From positions 1 through 30,591 of the forward strand of contig BBXU01003174.1 of NCBI GenBank assembly GCA_001598975.1: DNA of 30,591 nt. Reading direction: 5' to 3'. The translations under genes were made by a program, and so were the position numbers. A model generated the notes under the pieces. That model searched no databases. It saw only the letters and a program-made list of their open reading frames with translations, and was not told the DNA's origin. Source of the DNA: Parachlorella kessleri (Eukaryota > Chlorophyta > Trebouxiophyceae > Chlorellales > Chlorellaceae). Positions 1 to 10,462 of the stretch are shown here, one piece after another (the stretch's first letter is position 1; each line of letters opens with the position of its first letter).

Positions 1-512
1 TGATGATGCTGGGCACAACCCCCCACTTTGGCAACACCCCCACCCACGCCCACCGGCTCAACGGGGGCGGGGGCATGGCGGGGCCCGGGGGGACGGGGAC
101 TCCGGCGGGTGACGCCGAAGATGACTCATCCGATGACGAGCACCTCATGCACCCCATGGGCATGAGCCCCGACCTGGGTCTAAGGCCCGGCGAGCTGGCT
201 GGCTTCATGCACCACCCGGTGAGTAAGGGGGGTATCGCTCTGTGCTAAGTGTCTGGGCTGGGGATCTGATCCCGGGACCCCCTTGACTCTGGGAGCTCCC
301 CGGCACGGATCTCAACCTGTGGTTAGGGGATGTTGCTGGCTTGTGCACTACCCAGCGAGTTTTTTGGTTCCCCTGGAGGGTTTGAGGCTTTGAGGCGGGG
401 AAGTGGGACACATCTTCCATGCTGTAGTCATCCCTGACTAATGGCCTGCTGGCCTCCCATGCAGGGTCTCCAGGTGGCGACCACGGAGCCCTGGGGCGGC
501 CCACGGCGCTGA
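1..512 (+). CDS. 3' end of an unrecognised acidic Gly/His/Met-rich protein gene (partial)
   Basis: The window opens inside an open frame (codons from base 3) that runs to a good donor, GTGAGT at 219. A likely acceptor, CCCATGCAG, ends at 464. Joining 218 to 465 keeps phase 0 and gives a short last exon ending in TGA at 510-512. The visible 87 residues are low in complexity: Gly/Pro-rich, then an acidic run (DAEDDSSDDE), then His/Met/Pro-rich. No domain is recognised. Two Met codons stand at bases 3 and 6, but the true start is probably upstream, outside the window. If the intron is not removed, the frame ends at 248 instead. The nearest downstream TGTAA poly(A) signal is far away, at 2244. 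Function unknown; the gene call rests only on splice signals and reading frame. Confidence 0.4.
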
Positions 513-887
513 GCACGCTGAGCAACCCTGGCAGCCGACTGTCTTTGTCCAGAGTAATGTGGTCTGCCTCAGGCAGGCTGCGCGTTACTACCATGTGTGT
601 CTTTTTTGCGGTTTCCACGGGTGTGCTACTGCAAAATGTGAGCGAGCGGTGCTGCTGTTTGGGCGCCCGGTACGTTTTGACAAAGCCGAACTGACGTTCA
701 ACGTGGCGCACGACAATGCCTTGTCAACTCACTTTCTCCCATCCCTTCCTGTGCCTCTCGGGTGGTGGTACGCTCTTTTGGTAGGCTAGACTCCCCGGGG
801 GCTGGCTCGCAGCCTGCTAGTGTATGCAGCTTGCATAAGCGAAGGCCTGCGCGTGTGAAATGTGACATTGCGTGGCCTCTTTCTTCT

Positions 888-925
888 CGCGACACACCGT
901 CGAGCACGCTCGACGGTGTGTCGCG
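888..925. repeat. Perfect 38-bp palindrome (18-bp arms, 2-nt spacer)
   Basis: Bases 888-905 are the exact reverse complement of 908-925, with only AC between them. The arms start CGCGACACACC and could form a strong hairpin in DNA or RNA. It lies in the non-coding stretch after the first gene. The next outer base pair does not match, so the ends of the arms are sharp. Confidence 0.95.
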
Positions 926-2243
926 TGCCAGGGGTGCACCACACTGGCACGGTTGTTGCTTGGGTGTCGTGTTCCCTGGCTTTCCAGCCTAGCAGGTGAG
1001 CCACCTCGTGCGCAGCGTGACTGCAGCCTGCCTAGCATGCCCTCTGTGGGTAGCCTCAAATCCTTGGGTACCGCATACTCTGTTGAACACAAGCACAGGG
1101 CTCTACAGCGCCTGGCCTCGCTTTCCAGTTTTCTTTGCCTATCCGGTCTCTAGTCTACTGTACCCGTTTTCCATGTGCTTACAGTCGGGGTTGCTGGTTG
1201 GGCTGTGGGGGCTTGCTTGGTGCTGTGCGTGTTGTCGCCTTCGCATGCTGAGTGGAGACACTACTTCACCCCAGCCTTTGTTTGGCCTTCTGCTCTGGCT
1301 GGCTGGTGTGCGTATGCGTACGAAGTGAGGACCTTTTGGTGTGGCATGTGATCTTTTGTTTCCCCAGGATTCTTTCACTCTTGCTTGTGTCAATGTGTGC
1401 ATGCGTGTTGGGGGTCGAGGACATTCTTTAGCGCTATAGCTTGCAAGTAAGCGTGGGATTGTCAGGCAGGTGAATAAGTTGGCCCTGGGGGCTGGCTGTT
1501 AGGAAACTGGGATGAGCGGGCCAAGCTGTTGGGGGCACTCTTCCTGAGTGGGCGCTGTTGGGGCGCAAGGGAGGAGCTCAACTGCGTTGGGCAGGTGGAG
1601 GCTGGGGCTGTAGTGGTGGTCACATGTGGTTACTTCTTTACACTGCTTTAGTGCTGCCCTTGAGAGGATTACCTAACGCCTTGGGCAAGCCCTGCACACA
1701 ATGCTGCTTGTGCTGCTCGTTGGCTAGCTGGCTGGGGCGGCTAGCGGCGCAGGTTGTTTCTATTGCTGTTGTAGGCCGGTGGAGCTCATTCTTTGCGTCC
1801 CGAGGACTCACTAGCCACTTGGGCCACTGCTGCAACTTGCCATGGCTGGCCCTTGTGTTGCACTTGTTTTGTTCCACCGCCCCTGCGCTATGATAGCTAT
1901 TATTAGCCCTCCTGTAGCACCACGCCGTGTTGTAGCCATTTGTTGTTGCAGACCCCTGCGCACTTGACTCACTTACTTGCGAGACGCGTGCTTTCCCTGT
2001 GCCTTGATAGCTCTCCGCCGTGCACAAACTTTTGTTGCGCCTAAGATGCGTAGTAGGCAAGGTTGGTAATGGTTTACTACTTGAGGGAAGTTGTGAGTGG
2101 CTGCTTGTGCTGGACACCTGGGTTGGCAGGGCTTTTGTTAGGGTTTTGGCTTAACTGGGAGGGCAGGGCAGGCTGGAGGTAGGGGAGGCATGTGCTGGGG
2201 CCTTGCTTGGCTTGGGCTTTGTTGTGGTGGACGGTGGACAGTA

Positions 2244-2248
2244 TGTAA
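2244..2248 (+). terminator. Candidate poly(A) signal TGTAA
   Basis: TGTAA is the usual volvocalean poly(A) signal. This is the only + strand copy I found between the first gene's stop and the F-box gene. It would imply a 3' UTR of about 1.7 kb, which is long, so the assignment is weak. Confidence 0.3.
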
Positions 2249-2337
2249 GGCATGCTTTTGGCCAGGACGTCCGACATGGCATGCCAGCTCCCTGCAGGAG
2301 GCAGCGTCCCAGACTGTTGTGCAAAAGGCAAGACTGC

Positions 2338-2379
2338 CACACTGCTGTCTGACCCCTTCCTGTCACTTGCATTTCCATC
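2338..2379 (-). repeat. Dispersed repeat, copy 1 (inverted relative to copy 2)
   Basis: The reverse complement of 2338-2366 matches 12860-12888 exactly over 29 bases. The next segment, 2368-2379, matches 12832-12843 over 12 bases. The copy near 12.85 kb has an extra 16 bases or so between the two blocks. The element has no recognised coding content and may be a fragment of a short interspersed element. Confidence 0.8.
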
Positions 2380-2765
2380 CTCAAAGGCAAGGCACGGATC
2401 ATGATTGCTTCCAGCCCCCAATTCAACTCACCCGTACCTCCCTTCTGTCCGCATTGCCTGCCACCTCTCTCAGAAGGGTTCCCTAAACATGACTAATACA
2501 ATCAAGATACCTGGACCTGATGAAAAGCCAGCAACGCGGTCCGATTCCTTCTTTCATCGTGGCTGTATATTGAATTGAGCAAGATAAGCCTATGTTGAAT
2601 CGATTGCATATCAACTTGAGGTCGCTCGCTTCTTGGTGGCGTCGTCGGGTTTGGGCTTGGCGAGGTCAGCCCTCCTGCACTGTGCGACACCTAAGAGACC
2701 TTCAATTGCAGCCTCTGTACGCCGGAAGAATGAAGTAGTGAGCCTCGTTTCCTAAGTATTAAAGT

Positions 2766-5700
2766 ATGTACCGAGCCACTCGCTGGAGCGACCTGCCTCC
2801 GGACCTGCTGCTATCGTGTTTCTCAGCCCGAACCGGGACCCCCCAGACATCAGTGCTGACTTTCAAAGAAAGGTGAGGGTTGGTGCTGCGGTGGCAACAC
2901 CTCCGGACGACCTTAGTCACCTGGAGAAGCACAACACCCAGCTCCACTGCAGGGTGCGCGCCCTGCTAGTCTGCCAAGCTTGGAAAGCCGCTCTGTCCAG
3001 GCTGCCTTACGACCAGGTAGGTAGTCAGGCCTGATCCCCAACCCCAGCTGCAGCCCCAGGTGTCCAGCAGGCCTGTATGACGCCCAGCTCAATCCAGGCC
3101 CCCTTTGCATGAAGCCCAAAAGAAAAGCGCAAGGAAAATAGCCTTGAGATGATTTTGACTGAGATGATAAAATGGCTTTTTGACAGATATCCATATAATA
3201 AGTCGCAGGGGCCCCAGGCGCAGGGGCAGCCTACCCACCAGAGCCATGTGAGCCCTGGAGGCGCCGTGCTTTGCAGGTTGTCGTTGGCTTGACGCTCAGG
3301 GAGACCCGCTGGATCATCAGAGCCCGGCCGGCGGCGGTCACGGTTGCCATCCAAACCTTCACCACGGGCGGAGAGCTGGAGGGCTTGATTGCACCGGCCA
3401 TCGCCAGCCTGCAGCTTCAGGTGGGTGGTAGGGGTGACTGTCCTGGTCCATGCGGCATGAGGGGTGCATGCGCCTGGAGAGGGGTGGCAGGATGAGCGCG
3501 CCTGGGGGTGGGCGGCTAGAGGGGCGCTTGAGGGACCCTGGTGTCAACGGGTATGGTGGATGCTTTGGCGCCGTGCGCTTCCTACGCTGGCCCTACCTCG
3601 TGTGCGAGTGGGCCGCGGGGCAGGGCGGGGCAGGCCGGTTAAAGAGCGGCACTCCCATACCTGTCCCTGCACCCCACACGGTCATTGCCGACTTCATGCA
3701 CAGCCTTCGCACTGCAAAAGGGAGTTATTCCGAATGTTTAGCAGATGTATTTTTTGATGGTTATAAAACCCAAGGCCAAGCCCATCAAAACGATATGAGC
3801 TACAGCTTGCCGCCCAAGGTTGCTGCAGGCCCTGCGGGAGCTGCGGGTCTCTGGTGGGCGCCTTCGCGAGCTGCTGCCCGGCCTGCCCCGCCTTGCCCGC
3901 CTGCGCACCCTGCTGCTCTTCGGCCACTGCATCTGTGACGCGGCCTGGGTGCGCTCGCTGGGCCTGCTGTCCCGGCTGGAGCACCTGAAGCTGAGCCTCT
4001 CCAAGGAGTACAGCTGGCAGGGCGGCGGCGCCTTGGGCGCGGGCGCCGGCGGCCTGACGCTGCCGCGCTTGCCGTGCCTGACGCGCCTGGAGGCCGTCAA
4101 CACGGTGTTCTCCTGCCGCATCCGCCCCGGGAACCTACCCTGCCTGCGCAGCCTGGAGCTGCATGCAGATGGCGGTGGCGCCTTCTGCCTTGCTGGTAAG
4201 GGCGCCTGCGCCTGGCAGGAGCTGTCAGAGGTGACGCTGATGGGGTCCAGGCTGGCAGTTGACTACACGCTGCTGCCGGCGCTCAGGTGTGTTTGGGTAA
4301 GATGGCAGGCAATGCGATCAGATAGGAGGTACGGGTATACTGGGCTGGCAGGGTCATATGCAGTTATGCACTGTGTTTGTTTGGGCTGCTGCTGTGGGCG
4401 CGGGAGGCTGGTAAGGTAAGTTTGTGCGCGTCGGCTGCCAGATGGGCCCGCAAGGTGTCGGTCGTGAGCCGCTCCTGGTCCCCTGATACTTCTCCTGAGG
4501 ACAGGCAGCGTCAGGCTGCTGTTGCTGTTCCTGTGACTGACTTGTTTATCTATGTGTGGGAGGGCTTACGACGGCCAGTCAGGTGCCCGGTGGGTACGCT
4601 GTCACATTGGACTGGTCTGGACTAGTTACGCCGTGCCAGCAGACCGTCTGGCTACCAGTGGTGTTGGGTTGCTGCTTCACCAGCAGCCAGTTGGTGCAGA
4701 CCGGCGATCCCGCAGGGTGGTGCCTGTGCCTGCTGTGTGCAGGCGCCTTTGTGTGCGGCCGGAGGGTCTCACCGACCCCGCCTGCGACTGGCGCAGCATG
4801 GCCAGCATCTCTGCAGCCACAGGCCTCACCTTACTGGAGGTTGACCCTAAATGTGCACGGCCTATGACGCAGCTGTGCCGGCCCTGGGTGTGCGAGCTGC
4901 TGCGCAGCATGCCACCCTGCCACCGGGCTCTAACGGTGAAGGGCGAGTGGTTCCCAGCGGTGTCCCTGGCCCTGGGCAGCCTGACGCAGCTCACAGCACT
5001 TGAAATTGGTTGCTGGAGGGGCTACGCCGGGCAAGAGCCGCAGCTGCCGGACGAGGGGGCGGCTGTTTGGCGGCGCCTGCGGGCGTTCCACTACATGCGA
5101 GGGCGAGCCACCGCCACGCTGCCCTACGAGGTGAGGGAGCTGGCCAGGCACGCACGGCGTGGCGGCAGCTGTCCCCTGGGTGGAGTCTTCCTGCTGCCAA
5201 AGGCTGCTGGGGTATGATGGCACCAGCTACTACCCGTGACCGAGCAGCAAGGGCCACTAGTGCAGGGTGGGTGGGTGGGTGCGGAGTAGTATTGGTGATG
5301 TTGTGACGGACGTCATGGAGGCCGAGGCACACCAATGTGGGGTGTGGAACATCTGGTACCACCCTACCACCGCTGAAGCCGGCTCCACCCCAAGGCTTGT
5401 GCAACATATACCTAGGCGTGCCTCCCGACGTGCGCCGCACAACGGTGTTGAGCCAGCCACACGAGGGGACGGACGGGTGCCTCGTGCCTGTGTGCATGAC
5501 CCCCTGGCTCCACTGGCCTGTCTGATTAAAGCCCGGCTCTTGCGGTTGCCAGGGGCTTGCCACCCAACAAAATCGCCGCCGGGGCTGCGTGGCTTGGTTG
5601 GCAGACGCTGCTTGCCCCACCTTTCCCTTGCAGAGTTGCCAGGGGGGTGCCACGACTGCCTGCCTCTGCCCCTCATGCCCCACCCCCCCTCCTTGCTGCT

Positions 5701-6007
5701 ATAGGTGCTGGGGGCCGCCACCCGGCTCGAAGTGCTACAGCTGTCAGGAGGGCCATTTTGGCGGGCGGAGCTTGCTGCTCTGTCAGGCCTGGGCCACCTG
5801 CGCCACCTGCGGCTGTGCGTGTGTGACAGGGATGAGGAGGAGCAGCGCAGGGCGGTGCAGGAGGTCGGAGAGCTGCCCAGGATGGTCTCTGTTGCTACCA
5901 GAGCGCTGTCCTTGGAAGACATGCAAGTGCTTGTGACGGGGGGAGGGACCAGCGCAGCAAGTGTTAGCCAAGCAATGTGTTGGTGCTTTCCCAGGGCACA
6001 TTGTTAG
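2766..6007 (+). CDS. F-box / leucine-rich-repeat protein, six exons
   Basis: Exons: 2766-2872, 2953-3016, 3277-3420, 3829-4286, 4743-5130 and 5705-6007. All phases agree, giving about 487 residues and a TAG stop. The N-terminus (WSDLPPDLLLSC, then VRALLVCQAWKAAL after a short insert) is a recognisable, somewhat degenerate F-box. From residue 105 on, Leu-rich repeats follow, with stretches such as LPRLARLRTLLLFGHC, LSRLEHLKLSL, LPCLRSLELHA and LGHLRHLRLCV. F-box/LRR proteins are typically substrate receptors of SCF ubiquitin ligases, binding SKP1 through the F-box and the target through the LRRs; the target cannot be told. The donor at 4287 (GTGTGT) was preferred over GTAAGA at 4297 because only it joins exon 5 in phase and completes an LRR. 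The C-terminal 50 residues after the last LRR are unremarkable. TGTAA at 6602 is a plausible poly(A) signal. Confidence 0.85.
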
Positions 6008-7010
6008 GGCTGCAGGCCGGCACCACCTGGGAGGGGCGGCCATCAGTTCCCTAGTTAGTGAGCCGACACCCTTTCAGGGTTGGTAATAGATAGTGCAGAT
6101 GGGGTGCTAGGGGTGAAGTGCACCGACGGGGCTGGATATTGTGTATACACACAAGGTCTTTCCTGACAGTGGCCGGGCTAGTAAGGAGAGGTAGGCAGGT
6201 GACTGCGGGGAAGTGGTGGGATCCCTAGACGGGTAGACTAGTAATTGAGGATTGGGTCGGATGACCTTATGATGACGCACAGGGTGGGCTGCGTGAGGTG
6301 GGAAAGTCCGGCATGCGCGAGGTAGAACGCCAACGAGGACCTCTGATGCCAAGGCACCAATAGCAAAGCTGATCGTTAGGCTGAGTTTGCTTTGAGGCAG
6401 CCGCACTTGGGCTAGGGAAAGGCTCCCACCATGACTAACAGACGGCCAGGAAGATGCCCTACCAACTCTGGCATGATCCCAGGAGAGAAGTGCACATGAC
6501 AGAGCAGGGCCAGTGCTTTGTGTTTAGGTTTCATAGACACCTGTTGGCTAGGTAGCATTCTTGCACACAACGCACAGCTCGGATGTTTGGCTTGCTTCCC
6601 TTGTAAAGTTGTAGCACTCATCCTAGGACTTGGCTTCCCTGTGGACTGTACTAGCCGCAATTGCCAGTGTTTGCTTCCCAGCTATGCTCCGGAAACTCTG
6701 ATTGGACTGAGCCCGGGCCACAATGTCTTTGGGATGGTCACCGCCGCGCACAGTCAAGACTTGCAAGTGCGCAGTGTGGACCCCTATAGCAGCCCACCCG
6801 ACGCATTCGCTTGCGCGCTACCCCAGGATAAGGAGAGACGATAGCGTACGCTCCGCATAAAGGACAGGAAAGAGCGTGGTCAACCCGTAGTGGGCGGTGC
6901 AGCATTTGCAGTGCTTCGCGCCCCCACCCTGTGCCTCATCTTTAGGTCATCCGACCCTGTCCACAAGTATACGTCATATTGCTGACGGTGTACATATTAG
7001 TAGATATACT
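6008..7010. other. Intergenic: 3' UTR of the F-box gene and promoter of the Mpv17-like gene
   Basis: No gene is seen on either strand. TGTAA at 6602-6606 probably ends the F-box transcript, giving a 3' UTR of about 595 bases. The remaining 400 bases precede the Mpv17-like start and contain ACGTCA at 6971 and TGACG at 6983, which resemble bZIP sites but are too short to rely on. Confidence 0.5.
6602..6606 (+). terminator. Poly(A) signal TGTAA of the F-box gene
   Basis: This is the first TGTAA after the F-box stop codon (about 595 bases downstream) and lies well before the next gene on the same strand. Confidence 0.5.
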
Positions 7011-8306
7011 ATGGCGGTCGCACGGGTCTGGTCGCACCCTGTTGTGCGTGCCTCCATCACCAGCTGCACCGTCATGGCCTGCGGAGACTTGCTGTGCCAA
7101 TCGATTCGGGCTAGACAATCAGGGAGGAAGCTGCAGTAAGTCAGTCATACCGGTCAGAATATGACCAGAACAACTGACCATCGGTGGGGCAGCAGTACCT
7201 AACTCCACCGTGCTGCCTTGGAGAAGGGCTCTAGCCTTTGTCCTGGCTGGCATATCAGATGCTAGCTTGCACGGTCCTCATAACAAGGTCAGAAAGCAAC
7301 TCTGATGCGTGCAGGCTAGACTTTCGGCAAACCGCCCGGTTTGCGCTGATAGGCGCCACGCTGCACGGGCCCTTCTTCTGGGCCGGCTTTCGCTGGCTAG
7401 ACACACGGATAGGACCAGCAGCAAGCCTGTCCAAGGTAGAACTTTTTATTTCGTGAGCTCCTTTCCTCGCTTTCCAGCTCCTGGCTGAACCTGGTTGCTG
7501 GCATGCACACTGTGACTGCTGCCGCCACTAGGGTCAAGGGTCCCAACTGCCCCTTCACCTTTGGCGCGGCTAGGTGCCTGCAGGCGCTCACAAAGACTGC
7601 CCTAGGGCAGGTGACGCTGTTCCCCGTCTACAGCGCCACTTTCTTCACTTACATGGGACTCCTAGAGGGCCTATCACCTAGGTGCGTAGCAGCAGCTGAA
7701 TGTCCGCCTAGCCTTATCAACGCAGCAGAGGCACACTGCCGTTGCAAGTCGTTTTTTGTCCAGAGGCCCTCGCCTTTACAGAACTCCGCAGGGACCTGAA
7801 CAGCAAAGTTGCGACATCAGATGCGGGCTGTTGGAATCTTGCACGTGAGCATGTCTGCAGGCAGCTGTCTGTGAAGCTCAGACAGTCCCTACCCCCGGCC
7901 CTAGCCACGGGCACGGTCTTCTGGCCGACCGTCAACATGTTCAACTTCATGCTTGTACCGCCGGCGGGGCGGGTCCTGTATGTCAACTTCTGCGGCCTCT
8001 TCTGGAACGCGTTCCTTTCGTGAGTTGGCCGCACTGGGTTTCACCTGTAAAGAGACGTGCCCATCACGGAATGTGCCCCGCCGCACCTCATCTGCTTGAT
8101 GCTGTGCTAGGCATGATTGGGGAGTGGAGGAACATCAATGTTGGGGACGGCCGGGGCAATCCTGGTAGCGCTTGCTGGCAATCCTGATTTGGCCTTCTGA
8201 CTCTCATTCACACTCGGCTGTTTGCTTGCCTTCCTGCTGCAGGTGGGCCAACACAACATATGGGACAACTGTAAAGCCGATGCCAGCCGCTATCAAGACC
8301 AGCTGA
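7011..8306 (+). CDS. Mpv17/PMP22-family membrane protein, five exons
   Basis: Exons: 7011-7135, 7315-7435, 7584-7681, 7861-8019 and 8243-8306, giving 188 residues. Family landmarks appear in order: a short N-terminus with HPVVRASITS and the GDLLCQ motif; LDFRQTARFALIG...HGPFFWAGFRWLD; LFPVYSATFFTYMGLLEG; and the signature VFWPTVNMFNFMLVPPAGRVLYVNFCGLFWNAFLS. Mpv17/PMP22 proteins are four-helix membrane proteins of the inner mitochondrial membrane, peroxisome or plastid envelope, possibly channels; location here is not decided by sequence. The length fits the family. The acceptor at 7861 was chosen because it gives the usual spacing EGLSPRQLSVKLRQSLPPAL; acceptors nearer 7790 would add 23 unrelated residues. 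The last exon supplies a 21-residue tail. An in-frame ATG at 6897 exists, but 7011 fits the family start better. Confidence 0.93.
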
Positions 8307-8545
8307 TATCCCATGTGTGTATGTGTGTCCCTTGCATCTGCTTCCATTGCTTACCCAAGTGGTTTGTTGGGCTCGGGAGGGTTACTGCTGGGGACGGGTT
8401 GCTGCTAGAGAAATGTACTCCAGATTTGCAGTTTCTCTGGACAGGGTTTTAGTGGACTCGGGCCTGCATGCATGATGCAGGGTGGCCAGTGAACAATACA
8501 CCCCTGAATCTAAGATCCCTGCCATTACAAAGTCTGCTACAATCA

Positions 8546-8583
8546 TAAGTCCCTCACATTTCTTTAAGTCCCTCACATTTCTT
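8546..8583. repeat. Perfect tandem duplication, 19 bp x 2
   Basis: The unit TAAGTCCCTCACATTTCTT is present twice with no spacer and no mismatch, so the duplication is probably recent. A second small perfect duplication (13 bp x 2) follows at 8633-8658. Confidence 0.95.
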
Positions 8584-8632
8584 AACAGCTACCCTGGCGG
8601 TGACTGCTCAAGTTTTGGGCCAGCTGCCACGT

Positions 8633-8658
8633 GCAACGGGTGTCTGCAACGGGTGTCT
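8633..8658. repeat. Perfect tandem duplication, 13 bp x 2
   Basis: The unit GCAACGGGTGTCT is repeated head to tail without mismatch. It lies 50 bases after the 19-bp duplication in the same intergenic stretch. Confidence 0.95.
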
Positions 8659-8988
8659 GTGAATCTGGTCTGGATGGAGCTTTTACCCAGGACTTTGCAA
8701 TGCAGAGAGTCACTCACCCTTACCAAGCACTCGGACGATATATCCACTTGCTGTGAGTTATAACCACAATGCTAACGCCATAAGCCACAGTTGCCGACAA
8801 TGGGGCGCCAGCAGCACAAACGCCCCAACGACAACCCCATGCGACAACCCGCAGGCGCCAACTTGGAAAGGGCGCCACCCGGAACCTGGCTTTGTCATTG
8901 GTCGCATTTATGCCAATCCAACGCGCGGGTGTCTTGAAAGAGCTACACCTACCTTTCCCTGATCAATCGTCCACCGTCTTGATCGAAG

Positions 8989-8993
8989 TGTAA
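8989..8993 (+). terminator. Candidate poly(A) signal TGTAA of the Mpv17-like gene
   Basis: First + strand TGTAA after the Mpv17-like stop codon, about 680 bases downstream. It lies only about 65 bases before the PMP3 start codon, so it would overlap that gene's 5' leader. The assignment is weak. Confidence 0.35.
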
Positions 8994-9057
8994 CTCATCG
9001 GCTCATCCCATTTCAGACGCCGTCTTAGCCTAAGGCTCAGCTAGGAGAAATAATAGC

Positions 9058-10057
9058 ATGGCATTCACAGCAAAGGTGACAGACAGTGGCTTTTGGGACC
9101 TTCGGTTGGACGAAAGAAGCATGGGAGCACCACCAGCACCCAGCTAGCCGTTGCCTGCCTGGCCAGTTTCTTCTTCAACTCGTCTTAGCGGATGTTACTG
9201 TCAGGCGATGGGGTGGCTAGTCTTGCGAAGGGTCAGGGCTGAAGTTTGAGGGGCCCATTACAGAGACCTTGGACTTCCAGTGCTAGACTGAACTGAATGT
9301 GGCTGGTTGCAGGACATTGGGCTTGTCATTGTAGCCATCTTCTTGCCCCCCCTTGCGGTGAGTCTATAAGCTGTTGTATGGGGAAGGTGACCTTCAAATA
9401 TGCAAAGGTTGGCTAATCCAACGTGGGCTGACGAGACTGAGTGCATAGGAGGGGCTGGGTACTAGCATGGGTGTCCCAGCCTCACCGTGTAACCGTGGAT
9501 TGATGACTTGGTTTGCAAGTAGCACTCAACTCCTTGAAACTTAGAAATCAGTCATGAAGAGCCCTAGCAGTAAGGTTTTCCATGCTGCCCTTGCAGGTGT
9601 TCATCGCCAAGGATGCCTGCGACTCTTCTGTGCTTCTAAACATCCTTCTAACAATCCTTGGATGGATCCCAGGTCAGTTAGGTTGGACTGGCACGCAATA
9701 TATGGAGCTCATTTGTCCCTCAAGTTGTGCTAGTGCAGCCATCCATGGGTTGGTCCTCCACTGTATGTGTCATTGCCATGTGACTGCGGGGGGCCAAAAG
9801 GGATGCAAGGGACAGTAGGCAAGCAGGTTGGCAGCCTCGAAACAAATAGACTGGAAACGGGGTGGGACTGGTGAGTCGCAGTGGGAGTTTGGGAAATTGA
9901 CCTGCCCCAAAAGTGCGCAGCTAAGCTGTCGCGCAGGCAGGGTGATGAAGTGGTTTTGGAAATGCTGTGTTTTGCGCCTTACAGTTGCGAAGCACTAACC
10001 GAATAAATTGTGGCTGCAGGGATGATCCACGCACTGTACGTCTGCTTCAAGTATTAG
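9058..10057 (+). CDS. PMP3/RCI2/LTI6-family small membrane proteolipid, four exons
   Basis: Exons: 9058-9075, 9313-9357, 9597-9672 and 10020-10057; phases agree and give 58 residues, the normal size of the family. The sequence follows the UPF0057 pattern: DIGLVIVAIFLPPLAVF (first helix, with the conserved ILPPLGV-like stretch), a short loop with KDACDSS, then LLNILLTILGWIPGMIHALYV (second helix) and a KY end. These two-helix plasma-membrane proteins are known in yeast (Pmp3) and plants (RCI2/LTI6). They affect membrane potential and Na+ tolerance and are often induced by cold or salt; stress control here is inference only. The first exon codes for just six residues (MAFTAK), and only this ATG joins the helix exon in phase. 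Convergent with the tsaE gene, 405 bases between stops. Confidence 0.95.
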
Positions 10058-10462
10058 CTGGCTACCTCGGGAGGACCAAACTTATCAAGCACTTCCCTTT
10101 GAGTCTGACAGCCACGAGCAATCGGCACACACTACGCTGGTAGTCCAGAAGCCATGCAGCGTGTGTGTGAGCAAGCAGCTGCAGCATGAGCCCCGGGCTG
10201 CAGCATGCCGCACTCGTGGCTTTGGATGCCCCTAACGATCATTGTTGGGTAGGCTTTGACCTGTGACGCTGGCTTTTTCCATTGGTCGGATACCCTACGC
10301 TGTGTGCGTCGTCTCGCTTGTCTCCTGGCTATTGCCAGTCTTGCGGTGCAATGCCTTGTCGCTGTATCACATCTTGGTTGCCGTGCTGACTTTATGACTC
10401 CGGCCCTTTTTGACACAAGGAAGGCACGTTTGCTGACCCTATATTATGAAAGAGGCAGCACA
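10058..10462. other. Gap between convergent stop codons (PMP3 and tsaE)
   Basis: I see no gene here. No TGTAA occurs on either strand within the gap. The nearest signals are at 10764 (+), inside a tsaE intron, and 9979-9983 read on the minus strand, inside a PMP3 intron. If those are used, the two transcripts overlap here tail to tail. Confidence 0.45.

Larger units (their letters stand above)
513..2765. other. Long stretch without a convincing gene; possible 3' UTR and promoter of the next gene
   Basis: Several open frames of 60-160 codons occur on both strands, but none resembles a known family and none has a plausible exon structure. Base composition is richer in T and G than the coding exons around it. 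The stretch holds a perfect 18-bp inverted repeat (888-925), a copy of a dispersed repeat (2338-2379) and one TGTAA signal at 2244-2248 that could end the transcript of the preceding gene. The last few hundred bases should include the promoter of the F-box gene; no clear TATA box was seen. Confidence 0.5.
8307..9057. other. Intergenic: 3' UTR of the Mpv17-like gene and promoter of the PMP3 gene
   Basis: No gene is seen. Two short perfect tandem duplications occur: 19 bases at 8546-8564 and 8565-8583, and 13 bases at 8633-8645 and 8646-8658. ATTGG near 8898 and CCAAT near 8912 form an inverted CCAAT-box pair around a TTTATG stretch and may belong to the PMP3 promoter. The only TGTAA after the Mpv17-like stop is at 8989-8993, which would put its 3' end almost at the PMP3 start codon, so the boundary between the two genes is unclear. 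Confidence 0.45.

Noticed and set aside
1638..2117. 159-codon open frame on the minus strand
   Set aside because: No family likeness, Ser/Thr-rich composition typical of chance frames, no supporting splice sites or neighbours.
4287..4296. Stronger-looking donor GTAAGA at 4297 in the F-box gene
   Set aside because: It ends in phase 0 and cannot join the exon at 4743, which needs phase 2; the weaker GTGTGT at 4287 fits and completes a leucine-rich repeat.
7764..7860. Extra coding sequence at the start of Mpv17-like exon 4
   Set aside because: An acceptor near 7790 is in phase but would insert 23 residues into a conserved stretch; the acceptor at 7860 restores the normal family spacing.
10132..10416. 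94-codon Arg-rich frame on the minus strand between PMP3 and tsaE
   Set aside because: No similarity to a known protein and placed where the tsaE 3' UTR should be.
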